Assembly: GCA_026713745.1 (NCBI GenBank)
Contig: JAPONU010000349.1
Span: 1 to 29,901 of the forward strand
Direction of reading: 5' to 3'
Origin: a bacterium
GTDB lineage: Bacteria; Actinomycetota; Acidimicrobiia; Acidimicrobiales; CATQHL01
DNA length: 29,901 bases
The notes below the pieces were generated by a model. That model had not been told where the DNA came from. It did not search any database and worked only from the letters and a program-made list of their open reading frames with translations. A program made the position numbers and the translations under genes. This document shows, piece by piece, positions 14,094-21,884 of the stretch (its first letter is position 1; each line of letters begins with the position of its first letter).

Positions 14094-15824
14094 CTATGAG
14101 GAGTAGGGGGCCTGGAACTCGCGGATCTGCGTCCAGGTCTCGGTCTCGTAGTCGTACTCGGAGAGTCCTGCTCCGGAGGCGCAGGCGTGGCCACCCTCGG
14201 CCCGCGGTCCGCAGCCGATCGGTGGCATGGCCCCCGTCTCGATTGGGTTGTCACGGAGGCCCTCGGCGACAGCGTGGAAGTTGTCCCAGCTCAGGTCACC
14301 GTTGAGGCGGTCGATCACCTCGAAGAAGGTGATGGAGTGCAGGTAGGTCTGCTCGCTGAAGTTGGCTGCCCGGCACTCGTCGCTGATCGAGTCGCAGTAG
14401 GCGGTGCGCAGTGCACGCCACTGGCTCATCAGCGGGGAGTCCGTGTCGGGCAGGGCCACCTGCAGGGCGCCCAGGAAGCCGTCGGCGGCCTCTTCGGCGG
14501 GACCAACGGCGTTCTGACCACCGGAGCCGGCGGCACCCTGGTCCGAGCAGAGCAGCGCGTCGCTGTTGTTCTCGGCCAGGATCTGCAGGATCAGGGCGTT
14601 CTGGATGTTGTCGACGCCGGCGACGATGCCCTCGGCACCGCTGGCGATGACGTTCAGAACGGCCGGGCCGACGATCTCCGATGCCGACTCCACCGTCTCC
14701 TGGGCGACGAGTTCCATGCCGTTGATGGGGGCCTGGATCTCCACGCCGGCCACGACTTCCTCGCCCAGCGGGTTGGTGGCGCCGATGGTGGCGACGGTGC
14801 TGAAGCCCAGGTCGTGGAAGTGGTCGACGCAGATGCGGGCCTGCTCGGTGCGGCTGCTGGCCAGCCAGTAGACCTCCTGGCGCTCGATCTCGAACGGGGG
14901 TGAGATGGGCGCCCACATGGGCACGCCGCTCTCGGCGAGGAAGTCGAACGTGCCCGGGAGGGCCCGGCTGTCGGCGGGGGAGAGGATGGCCCACACGCCG
15001 TCGCGGTCGATCATGCGGCGGGTCTGGTTGATGAGCTCCTCGACCTCGTACTGGGAGTTGTAGTCGACGAGCTCAATCATGCAGCCGTCGATGCCGCCGT
15101 TGGCGTTGATCTCGTCCACGGCGATCTTGATGCCGCCGAGCAGCTCGATGCCGGCCACGACCGCGGCGCCGCCGACGGGCTGGACGGTGCCGATCTTCAG
15201 CACGCCGTTCTCGCTGTCCACGCCCTGGGGCAGGGCACCGGTGGTGCTGCCACCGCAGATGGGGCCGGCGGCTGCGGCTGCTGCGGAGGCCGCGGACTCC
15301 TCGGCGGCGGCGGCTTCGGCCTGCGCGGCGGCGGCCTCTTCCTGCGCGGCGGCGGCTTCGGCCTGCGCGGCGGCGGCTTCGGCCTGCGCGGCGGCGGCTT
15401 CGGCCTGCGCGGCCTCGGCCTCTTGCTGGGCAGATGCGGCGGCGGCTGAGGCGTCCGCAGCGGCTGCCTGGGCGTCGGCGAGGGCGGCCTCGGCCTCGGC
15501 GACAGCGGCTTCGTTCCCCGAAGCAGTGGCCTGCGCCAGGTCGGCGGCGGCCAACGCCTCTGCGGCGTCGGCTGCTGCGGCCGCCGCGCCTGCTGAAGCG
15601 GCATCGGCGCTGGCGGAAGCGGCTTGCGCTTCAGCAATCGCGGCGCCGATCTCGGCGGCTGCGGCGCCGGCGCTCTGCGCCTCGCTCATCGCGGCGGCGG
15701 CGGCGGCAGAAGCCGCCTGCGCCTCAGCGAGCGCCTCGTCGGCCGCACCGGAGTCGCCGGCGCACGCAGCGGCAACGAGTCCGAAAACAGCCAGAAGTAC
15801 AAGTGTGAGCCGGAGCCTTCGCAT
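14094..15824 (-). CDS. ABC transporter substrate-binding lipoprotein with Ala-rich heptad stalk (LivK type)
   Basis: A 576-residue lipoprotein. Signal peptide MRRLRLTLVLLAVFGLVAAA ends before Cys21. Residues about 27-187 are almost pure Ala/Glu/Gln/Ser with five perfect AEAAAAQ-like heptads, predicting a long rigid helix or coiled coil. The binding domain then starts at NGVLKIGTVQPVGGAAVVAG and continues with GIKIAVDEINANGGIDG, the periplasmic-binding fold of LivJ/LivK proteins. Residues CMIELVDYNSQYEVEELINQ and the later AEGIVAGVDNIQNA fit the same fold. ATG 15824 follows GGGAGG; ATG 15854 lacks such support. The ligand is unknown. It heads the operon with livHMGF and is flanked by related hairpins. 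Family members usually lack such a stalk. Confidence 0.9.
   Translation of the reverse strand: MRRLRLTLVLLAVFGLVAAACAGDSGAADEALAEAQAASAAAAAAMSEAQSAGAAAAEIGAAIAEAQAASASADAASAGAAAAAADAAEALAAADLAQATASGNEAAVAEAEAALADAQAAAADASAAAASAQQEAEAAQAEAAAAQAEAAAAQAEAAAAQEEAAAAQAEAAAAEESAASAAAAAAGPICGGSTTGALPQGVDSENGVLKIGTVQPVGGAAVVAGIELLGGIKIAVDEINANGGIDGCMIELVDYNSQYEVEELINQTRRMIDRDGVWAILSPADSRALPGTFDFLAESGVPMWAPISPPFEIERQEVYWLASSRTEQARICVDHFHDLGFSTVATIGATNPLGEEVVAGVEIQAPINGMELVAQETVESASEIVGPAVLNVIASGAEGIVAGVDNIQNALILQILAENNSDALLCSDQGAAGSGGQNAVGPAEEAADGFLGALQVALPDTDSPLMSQWRALRTAYCDSISDECRAANFSEQTYLHSITFFEVIDRLNGDLSWDNFHAVAEGLRDNPIETGAMPPIGCGPRAEGGHACASGAGLSEYDYETETWTQIREFQAPYSS
15305..15410. repeat. 21-bp imperfect tandem repeat coding heptads
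   Basis: About five copies of a 21-base unit (GGCGGCGGCTTCGGCCTGCG plus C on the plus strand) encode AEAAAAQ heptads in the stalk of the binding protein. One unit carries EEAAAAQ instead. Confidence 0.85.
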
Positions 15825-15859
15825 CGGGGTCCTCCCAGGTGGTCGTACAGACATGGTGC

Positions 15860-15874
15860 CCGTCCGGACGGTTG
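15860..15874. promoter_or_regulatory. Operator-like palindrome, proximal
   Basis: CCGTCCGGACGG (15860-15871) is a perfect 12-bp palindrome. It contains the 11-base CCGGACGGTTG (15864-15874) that is repeated at 15921-15931. It lies 36-50 bp upstream of the binding-protein start, a usual place for a repressor site. Confidence 0.45.
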
Positions 15875-15910
15875 TTTGACGGACCGGGCCAGGCTAGTCA
15901 GCAACCTGCC

Positions 15911-15938
15911 ATTTTGCCAACCGGACGGTTGGCAAAAT
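15911..15938. promoter_or_regulatory. Operator-like 28-bp perfect dyad, distal
   Basis: Arms ATTTTGCCAACCG and CGGTTGGCAAAAT around a 2-base centre are perfectly symmetric. No T-run follows on either side, so it looks more like a regulator site (TetR-type size and symmetry) than a terminator. It lies about 86 bp upstream of the transporter operon's first start codon. The remainder of 15825-16115 holds only the proximal palindrome and the hairpin at 15978-16032. Confidence 0.5.
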
Positions 15939-15977
15939 CTGCGAGCGCCGCTCACGCTTGTGCGGGTGCCGGCATTC

Positions 15978-16032
15978 GTGAACCGCCGTGTGCCGAGCGA
16001 CGCATTGCGTCGGGTCGCACACGGCAGTTCAC
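15978..16032 (-). terminator. Hairpin downstream of the OYE-like gene
   Basis: 15-base arms GTGAACCGCCGTGTG (15978-15992) and CACACGGCAGTTCAC (16018-16032) pair with a single mismatch, with a nested 6-bp stem CGACGC/GCGTCG. It begins about 80 bp after the stop of the minus-strand gene 16116-18161. The arm core matches the large hairpin at 13995-14055. Confidence 0.6.
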
Positions 16033-16115
16033 CTCTTGGCGAGCCGTTGGGTCGTGGCTAGGACTTGGGTGCCGCGAAGGGCCGGATCTGTGAGCGCACG
16101 AGTACGCGGTGCGGG

Positions 16116-18161
16116 CTACAGGGAGCGGGCGACCCGGAAGGCGTCCCAGATGGCGTCGATGGCCTGGCGGGGGGCGAGGCAGTCGCCGACGGCATGCAAC
16201 TCGACTTCCGGCGCCTTCCCGGCCTCGCTGAGGGTGAGCAACTCGGCGAACAGGGTGTCGTCGGCGACGCCGTAGGCGGCTCCCACCACGCTGTCTGCGG
16301 GGAGCAGGCGCGACGTACCGGTGAGCGTCTCGGTGACCTCCGCACCTGTGGCGCGCACGGCGCTCAGCGTGTGGTACTCGAGGAACTCGACGCCGGCGGC
16401 GCGCAGGCGGCGCAGCATCGGTGGGCGGCTGAAGGCGTCCATGGAGGCGCCCACCGAGACGGGTGTCACCAGCGTTACCTCGTGGCCGGCGGCGGCGAGG
16501 TTCTCCGCTGCGGTGCAGACCTTCCAGCCGGCCTCGCCCGCGTCGGCCAGCACGACCCGGGGACCGGCGACGCCGGCGGTGACGGCTTCGTGCACCGACC
16601 GCACCAGTTCCCCGCCGGGCACGTCGAATCCTCCCGGCAACGAGCCTGTCGCCACGATCACACATGACGGATCCTCCGCCAGTGCGGTCGCCGCGTCGGC
16701 GCGGATGCCGGTGCGCACCTCGGCGCCCAGCTTGCGGACTTGGTGCTCGAGGTGGCGGACCGAGTTGGCGAATTCGTCCCGGTACGGCATGGCCGCGGCC
16801 GCCACCAACACCTGGCCTCCGAGTTGCTCGGAGGCTTCGAGCAGGATCACCTCGTGGCCCACCAGCTCCGCGGTCTCGGCAGCCTTCAGGCCTCCCGGAC
16901 CGCCGCCGATCACGACCACCCGCCGGCTGCGGCCTGCCGGTTGCAGCCGGCGGAATCCCCAGCGGGCCTCCTCGCCGACAGCCGGGTTCACGAGGCAGGC
17001 GATGGGGGAGCCCCGATGCGGCCCGCCGCGACAGCCCACGTTGCAGGAGATGCACTCGCGGATGTCCTCCCGGCGACCGCCGGCGGCCTTCGACGCCCAT
17101 TCGGGGTCCGCGATGAGGGGCCGCACGAGGCACACCGCGTCCGCCACCCCGGTCGCCAGCAATTCCTCGCACTGCTCGGGGGTGACGAGGCGGGCCACCG
17201 CAAAGGTCGGCACGTCCCCGGTGGCCTGCCGCACCTCGCCCGCGTAGTGGGCGAACGGGGCTCGCGGGTAGCTCATGTCGGGGATCATCCGGTCGATGGA
17301 GGCGTAGTTGGACTGGCTCACGCTGACGTAGTCGACGCGGGTGCGCGCCATGAGATGCGCCACCACCTCGCTGCACTCGCCCGGCGTGAGCCCCCCGGGA
17401 ACGAACTCCTCGGCGCTGACGCGGATGCCCACGGGCACCCCGTCGCCGACTTCGGCCCGAACCGCCTCCAGGACCTCCAGCGGCAGCCGGCAGCGGTTCG
17501 CCGGCGAGCCGCCGTAGCCGTCGCTGCGGCGGTTGCTGAAACGCGACAGGAACTCGCACAGCAGGTAGCCGTGAGCCAGGTACACCTCCAGCCCGTCGAA
17601 GCCGGCGGCGACGAGACGGCGGGCGGCGTCGCTGTAGCAGTCCGTGAGTTCGGCGATGTCGCGACCGGTCATGGCATGCGGCACGACGCGGCTGGCCGGG
17701 TCGGCCACCGCCGACGGAGCCCACAGCTCCCGGTGGGCCGCGAAAGTGTCGCCCTGGCGCCCGAGGTGGGAGAGTTGGCCGAAGATGGCGGCGCCCTCGG
17801 CCTGCACCATCTCGGCCACCCTGGCGTAGGCCGGGATGCCGGCGTCGCTGTAGACCTCGTTGATGCCGGCGGCGGCGAGGCCGGTGGGGTGCACCATGGA
17901 GGAGCCTTGGATCACCAGGCCGACACCGCCCGCGGCTCGCTCGGCCAGGTAGTGGCCCTGGCGTTCGGTGAGGTGGTGGGAGTGCCAGTCCACGAAGCGC
18001 GAGCCGTGGCCGGCGAAGATCACCCGGTTGCGGATCTCCAGCGGACCGATCCGCAGCGGTTGGAAGAGCAGCGGGTAGGGGAGTACGGGCTTCCCGTTCT
18101 CCGCAACGTCGGGTTGCGGTGGTGGCCTGTCAGAACTCATCGGGTGGCGCCAGGATTGCAT
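16116..18161 (-). CDS. OYE/FadH-like flavin and [4Fe-4S] oxidoreductase
   Basis: A 681-residue, three-part enzyme. It has an FMN TIM barrel of the old yellow enzyme family (residues about 30-360; GQLSHLGRQ 128-136, NRRSDGYGGS 210-219). A [4Fe-4S] site has C370, C373, C377 and C389 (CISCNVGC ... IACLVNP). An FAD/NAD domain has VVVIGGGPGG (415-424). This is the layout of 2,4-dienoyl-CoA reductase (FadH), trimethylamine dehydrogenase and the mycofactocin-associated OYE oxidoreductases. It should reduce an activated double bond of a CoA ester or enone; the substrate is not shown. ATG 18140 (MSSDRPP) is an alternative to 18161. It is the last gene of the minus catabolic arm, followed by a hairpin. 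Confidence 0.88.
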   Translation of the reverse strand: MQSWRHPMSSDRPPPQPDVAENGKPVLPYPLLFQPLRIGPLEIRNRVIFAGHGSRFVDWHSHHLTERQGHYLAERAAGGVGLVIQGSSMVHPTGLAAAGINEVYSDAGIPAYARVAEMVQAEGAAIFGQLSHLGRQGDTFAAHRELWAPSAVADPASRVVPHAMTGRDIAELTDCYSDAARRLVAAGFDGLEVYLAHGYLLCEFLSRFSNRRSDGYGGSPANRCRLPLEVLEAVRAEVGDGVPVGIRVSAEEFVPGGLTPGECSEVVAHLMARTRVDYVSVSQSNYASIDRMIPDMSYPRAPFAHYAGEVRQATGDVPTFAVARLVTPEQCEELLATGVADAVCLVRPLIADPEWASKAAGGRREDIRECISCNVGCRGGPHRGSPIACLVNPAVGEEARWGFRRLQPAGRSRRVVVIGGGPGGLKAAETAELVGHEVILLEASEQLGGQVLVAAAAMPYRDEFANSVRHLEHQVRKLGAEVRTGIRADAATALAEDPSCVIVATGSLPGGFDVPGGELVRSVHEAVTAGVAGPRVVLADAGEAGWKVCTAAENLAAAGHEVTLVTPVSVGASMDAFSRPPMLRRLRAAGVEFLEYHTLSAVRATGAEVTETLTGTSRLLPADSVVGAAYGVADDTLFAELLTLSEAGKAPEVELHAVGDCLAPRQAIDAIWDAFRVARSL

Positions 18162-18211
18162 CGCGGCGGAGCTGTGCTGCCGCGACGATCGCGGCGCGGC
18201 CCGGCAACCGT

Positions 18212-19090
18212 TCAGGACTCATCGGGGCGGGCGAGAAGCAGGAGTGCCGCTTCGGGGCAACCCATGCCGATCTCCACGCCACGGGCCGCCGCCAGGGCGT
18301 TGGCGGCAGAGATGACGCCGTCGTGGTAGTGCGACAGCCCGCTGCCCATGCGGGCGCGGCGGGCGTCAACGGTTGCGCCCGCCAGGCCGTCGGCCTCCAC
18401 GATGGCCAGCCCCGCCATGCCGGAGTCGTCCATGCCGCGCCCCCCGTCGGAGCAGATGAACCCCCAGGGGCTGGCCCGGCGCAGGTACGGCACCGCGCTG
18501 CGTCCGGTGTGCCCGGCGGTGACGAGAACGTTGCGGGCCCGGTCGACGGGGGTGGCGAAGGCGATGGAGTCCGTGGCGATCACGCAGCGGCCGTCAGCGG
18601 CGGTGTGCATGACCGTGCGGTTGGTGATCTCGTCGGCCGCCGCCGGCGTCGGGTCGTTCTCCAGCATCATCCGGGCTGCGGTGGCGACCGGCATGCCTGC
18701 CCGCACCCCGCAGTCGGCCGCCGGCTGGTTGCAGAAGCTGATGACGCCGTTGTGGTAGAGGTGCACGCCGTCGCCGAGCCGCGCGCTCAGCACGTCGGCG
18801 ACCGCGGCGGGAATGTCCAGCGCCTCCAGGTACCAGAGGCCGGCGATGGCCGAACCCTCCGGGCCGATGCCGCAGTCCATGCCGATGGCGCCCCGCGGGG
18901 CGGCCTCGGCGATGAACCGGGCGGGCAGGACGCCGCAGTATGAGGAGTTCACGCAGATGTCCCGGCCCCGGTTGACCGGATCCACGTGATACGCGGAGTC
19001 CATGGCGTAGACCCGCCCGCGCCCCGCCGGCGACGAGTAGACGGCGGTCTGCTGGGTGGGCACCTGCTCGGCGGTTGCTGTTCCGGTCAT
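18212..19090 (-). CDS. Unknown protein of two tandem homologous repeats (copy 1)
   Basis: A 292-residue protein of a family I do not recognise, homologous over its whole length to the protein at 25825-26697. It is built from two homologous halves. Residues about 27-143 contain DS (31-32), GAIGMDCGIG (68-77), AGLWYLEA (83-90) and YHNGVIS (112-118). Residues about 169-286 contain DS (174-175), GFICSDGGRG (210-219), AGLAIVEA (226-233) and YHDGVIS (255-261). The conserved Asp of the G-x-I-x-x-D-x-G core and the AGL and GVIS motifs suggest one ancient duplication giving a pseudo-symmetric fold. No signal peptide or membrane segment is seen. ATG 19090 has GGGGAA upstream. It follows the AMP ligase gene after a 142-bp gap holding a REP-like element and precedes the OYE-like gene. 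Confidence 0.8.
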   Translation of the reverse strand: MTGTATAEQVPTQQTAVYSSPAGRGRVYAMDSAYHVDPVNRGRDICVNSSYCGVLPARFIAEAAPRGAIGMDCGIGPEGSAIAGLWYLEALDIPAAVADVLSARLGDGVHLYHNGVISFCNQPAADCGVRAGMPVATAARMMLENDPTPAAADEITNRTVMHTAADGRCVIATDSIAFATPVDRARNVLVTAGHTGRSAVPYLRRASPWGFICSDGGRGMDDSGMAGLAIVEADGLAGATVDARRARMGSGLSHYHDGVISAANALAAARGVEIGMGCPEAALLLLARPDES

Positions 19091-19154
19091 GGGTGGCTGT
19101 TCCCCCGGTGCTCTGGGCCATTGGTGGCCGGACCCGCCGGATCTGCGGGACCAT

Positions 19155-19178
19155 GGATTCCGGCATGCGCCGGAATGA
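19155..19178. repeat. REP-like palindromic repeat
   Basis: Perfect arms ATTCCGGC (19157-19164) and GCCGGAAT (19169-19176) around ATGC, flanked by GG and GA as in the other copies. It lies in the 142-bp gap between the AMP ligase stop and the two-repeat protein start. Confidence 0.75.
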
Positions 19179-19232
19179 CGGATGGGCGGCGCGCTTCTCG
19201 ATCCTCCGCGAGACCTCGTCGCCGATCGGAGT

Positions 19233-20921
19233 TCACGTCCTGTGGCCTCCCCGCCGTCGCGGCGCGGGACCGCGGTCGTGGGTGTCGACAGCGACGCCGG
19301 CGGCTCGCAACTCCACCTTGCGTACCTTCTCCGACGGCGTCTTGGGCAGTTCGGCCACGAAGCGAAGGTAGCGGGGTACGGCGAAGTAGGGGAGTCGCCG
19401 GTCGGCGTAGGCCCACATCTCTGCGGCGGAGATCTCGGCGCCGGGTTCGGGCACCACGACGGCCAGCACCTCGTCCTCGCCCGCCTCCTGGTCGGCGGGA
19501 ACGGCTACGACGGCTACCTCGGCGACGACCGGGTGACCCAGCAGGGCCTGCTCCACCTCGTAGGAGCTGATGTTCTCGCCGCGGCGGCGGATGGCGTCCT
19601 TCAGGCGGTCCACGAAGTAGTACCAGCCCTCGGCGTCGCGCCGCAGCCCGTCCCCTGTGTGCCACCAGAGGTTGCGCCAGGCCTCCTGGGTTGCCTCGGG
19701 CATGTTGTAGTAGCCCACCGACTGGGTCCAGGGGTGGCGGGCACGCACCACGAGTTCGCCCAGCTCGCCGACCGCGACCTCCTCGTCGGTCTCGGAGTCC
19801 ACGAGCCGCACGTCGAACCAGTCGCTGTTCGCCAGGCCGGCGGCGCCCGGCGGGCGGTCCTCGCCGTAGGGGCTGAGGATCGCCATGCAGGTCTCGGTGA
19901 GGCCGAACACCTCCACGAACGCCTCCACGCCGAACCGGCGCTTGAATTCCTCGAGGATGCTGGAGGCAGTGGGCGCGGCGAAGATGCAGCGCAGGTCGTT
20001 GTCGGCGTCGCCGGGCTGCGGGGGCTGCTGCCAGACGAAGTCCATCATCACGCCCACGAAGTTGGTGACCGTGGCACCGCTCTCCCGCACCTGGCTGGTC
20101 CAGGCACTGGCGCTGAACCGCTCCTGAAGGACGTAGCGGGCGCCTGCGATCAGCGCCGGATGGGCGGCCAGGAAGTGGCTGTTGCCGTGGAACAGCGGCC
20201 CCGCGGACATGTAGACGTCGGCGTCGGTGAGCCGGGTGAGCGACACGCACTGGTCGGCGAAGAGGTGCATGTGGGCGTGCGGCATCATGACGCCCTTGGA
20301 CAGGCCGGTTGTGCCGGAGGTGAAGAAGACCGACCCCAGGTCCGAGTGGCGCACCGTCGGCAACTCGACTGCGGAGCCAAGATCCGTCGGCTCCAGCAAC
20401 TCCTCCCAATTCGAGACCTCGAAGCCGGATTGGCGCAGCGTTGCCGCCGCCGCGGCGCGCTCGTCACCGTCGCCGCCGGCGAGGTAGAAGCGCTCCACGG
20501 TTCCGACGGACTCGGCACTCTCGGCGAAGCGCGCCGCGTAGTCCGGGTGGATGAGCGCCAGCCGCGGTGCCACCGTCGAGGCCTGGTGCTCCAGGAACGT
20601 GCCCCGGTAGGCGGTGTTGATGGGGACCTCGGCCATTCCGGCCAGCGACGATCCCAGCCAGGCCAGGATGTAGGCCGAGCAGTTGGGCGCCATGATGAGC
20701 AATCTGTCCGCGGGGACGGCCCCCGCCCCGATCAGGCCCCGGGCCACCCGCTCGGCCAACTCGAGGGTCTCGGCGTAGGTGTAGGACTCGCCCGTGGACG
20801 GGACGTCGAGATAGACGCGATCGCCGTGGGTCTGGGCCCGGTGGCGCAGCACGTCGGGGGAGTTCCAACGCCGGCGGTCGGCGAAGGTCGGCCGGAACTG
20901 GTCGTAGCTTCGAGCAGCCAT
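19233..20921 (-). CDS. AMP-dependent acyl-CoA synthetase/ligase
   Basis: A 562-residue ANL-superfamily enzyme that would activate a carboxylic acid to its CoA thioester through an acyl-AMP. P-loop TSGTTGLSKG is at 201-210; FGLTETCMAIL is the A5 region; HTGDGLRRDAEGWYYFVDRLKD is the hinge. The near-terminal PKTPSEKVRK supplies the catalytic lysine. ATG 20921 (MAARSYDQFRP) has GGAA upstream; the frame is open to 21194, but that part overlaps the hydratase gene. It follows the enoyl-CoA hydratase by 14 bp, so the two are co-transcribed. Medium-length aromatic or alicyclic acids are plausible substrates from the family; the sequence does not decide. Confidence 0.9.
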   Translation of the reverse strand: MAARSYDQFRPTFADRRRWNSPDVLRHRAQTHGDRVYLDVPSTGESYTYAETLELAERVARGLIGAGAVPADRLLIMAPNCSAYILAWLGSSLAGMAEVPINTAYRGTFLEHQASTVAPRLALIHPDYAARFAESAESVGTVERFYLAGGDGDERAAAAATLRQSGFEVSNWEELLEPTDLGSAVELPTVRHSDLGSVFFTSGTTGLSKGVMMPHAHMHLFADQCVSLTRLTDADVYMSAGPLFHGNSHFLAAHPALIAGARYVLQERFSASAWTSQVRESGATVTNFVGVMMDFVWQQPPQPGDADNDLRCIFAAPTASSILEEFKRRFGVEAFVEVFGLTETCMAILSPYGEDRPPGAAGLANSDWFDVRLVDSETDEEVAVGELGELVVRARHPWTQSVGYYNMPEATQEAWRNLWWHTGDGLRRDAEGWYYFVDRLKDAIRRRGENISSYEVEQALLGHPVVAEVAVVAVPADQEAGEDEVLAVVVPEPGAEISAAEMWAYADRRLPYFAVPRYLRFVAELPKTPSEKVRKVELRAAGVAVDTHDRGPAPRRRGGHRT

Positions 20922-20935
20922 GGTTCCGGCAGGGC

Positions 20936-21706
20936 TCAGCGCGCGTCCCGCGGGGGGAACTCCGGTTTGCGCTTCTCCAGGAAGGCGGTCGCCCCTTCGA
21001 GCATGTCCGGCGAGCCGATGGCCTGCATCAGCATTCCCAGGCCCGACTGCATGTTGTCGCGCAACTGGTGCCACCAGACGTTCGTGCTGATCTTGGCGAC
21101 CTCCATGTAGCGAGCCGACATGGCGCAGATCTCGGCGCACCAGCGCTCGACTTCGGCGTGCAACTCGTCGTGGGGCACGACGGCGTTGATCCATCCCATC
21201 TCCAGGGCCTCGGCGGCGCTGTACGGGCGGCAGAGGTAGACCACCTCCTTGGCCTTCTTCTCGCCCACCGTCATTGCCAGCAGGTTCGTTCCACCCAGCA
21301 CCGGGGCGCTGCCGACCTTCACGCCGGTCTGGCCGAAGCGGGCGTTATCAGAGGCGATGGCCAGATCGCACACGACCACCAGTTCGTTCCCGCCGCCGAA
21401 GGCGGGCCCGTTCACCGCGGCGATCACCGGCATGGGCGCCGAGCGGATGGCGTCGAACAACTCCAGGCTGCCGGTGAACATGGAGCGCAGCTCCCAGAAG
21501 TCGGGGTCCGCCAGGTTGGCCAGGTAGCCGCCCGCGCAGAACGCCCGGCCCTCGCCGGTGATCACCGTGACCCGGGCGTCGGCGTGTTCCCGGAGCGCCG
21601 CGATGATCTCGTCGACGGTCGTCCGGTCGTAGGCGTTCATCCGCTCGGGCCGGTTCAGCCGCAGCCAAAGCGTCTTGTCCTGCCGGTCGACGATCACGTC
21701 GGTCAT
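20936..21706 (-). CDS. Enoyl-CoA hydratase/isomerase (crotonase family)
   Basis: A 256-residue crotonase-fold protein. Oxyanion-hole segments are GRAFCAGG and AAVNGPAFGGGNEL. PYSAAEALEMGWINAVVPHDEL is a pattern shared with naphthoate synthase (MenB) and with ring-cleaving/hydrating crotonases such as BadI/BadK. It could therefore hydrate an enoyl-CoA or open a ring beta-keto-CoA. ATG 21706 is preceded by GGGGAGGAG. It is the first gene of the minus arm, starting at the divergent intergenic region 21707-21884. Assignment to a precise subfamily needs comparison with characterised members. Confidence 0.88.
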   Translation of the reverse strand: MTDVIVDRQDKTLWLRLNRPERMNAYDRTTVDEIIAALREHADARVTVITGEGRAFCAGGYLANLADPDFWELRSMFTGSLELFDAIRSAPMPVIAAVNGPAFGGGNELVVVCDLAIASDNARFGQTGVKVGSAPVLGGTNLLAMTVGEKKAKEVVYLCRPYSAAEALEMGWINAVVPHDELHAEVERWCAEICAMSARYMEVAKISTNVWWHQLRDNMQSGLGMLMQAIGSPDMLEGATAFLEKRKPEFPPRDAR

Positions 21707-21745
21707 GGTTCGCTTGCTCCTCCCCGACGCTGTTCAGTGCGGCGC

Positions 21746-21774
21746 GTGACTCTTATCTACCAACCGTTTATTCT
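21746..21774 (+). promoter_or_regulatory. Possible promoter for the plus catabolic arm
   Basis: GTGACT (21746-21751) and TATTCT (21769-21774) are separated by 17 bp and resemble -35 and -10 boxes. The 178-bp region 21707-21884 is the only divergent gap in the catabolic block. Confidence 0.35.
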
Positions 21775-21782
21775 AGTTGGCG
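21758..21782. promoter_or_regulatory. Operator-like imperfect dyad in the divergent intergenic region
   Basis: CCAAC (21760-21764) and GTTGG (21776-21780) form short inverted arms overlapping the proposed -10 box. The left half CCAACCG equals the half-site of the perfect dyad upstream of the transporter operon (15917-15923). A shared regulator is possible, but the match is short. Confidence 0.3.
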
Positions 21783-21884
21783 GCGCCGGAGTGGAGAGGT
21801 CCGCCCGCTACGCTGCCGCCGCCGACAGCCCGCATGAGTCTCAACGGCGAGAGCGGCGAGGTCAAACAAGGAAGGTGCCGGGCG

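Noticed and set aside
15305..15410. CRISPR-like repeat array
   Set aside because: Units are contiguous 21-mers without spacers and encode protein heptads.
15079..15879. Plus-strand 266-codon Ala/Ser-rich open frame opposite the binding-protein gene
   Set aside because: It mirrors the GC-rich heptad repeats of the real gene, has no family features and overlaps a well-supported lipoprotein gene.
15911..15938. Rho-independent terminator
   Set aside because: The dyad is perfect, but the T-rich stretch is inside the stem and no U-run follows on either strand; its place upstream of the transporter operon fits an operator better.
15952..17724. Minus-strand 590-codon open frame overlapping the OYE-like gene
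   Set aside because: Arg/Gly/Pro-rich out-of-frame shadow; the OYE/Fe-S/FAD motifs are all in the other frame.
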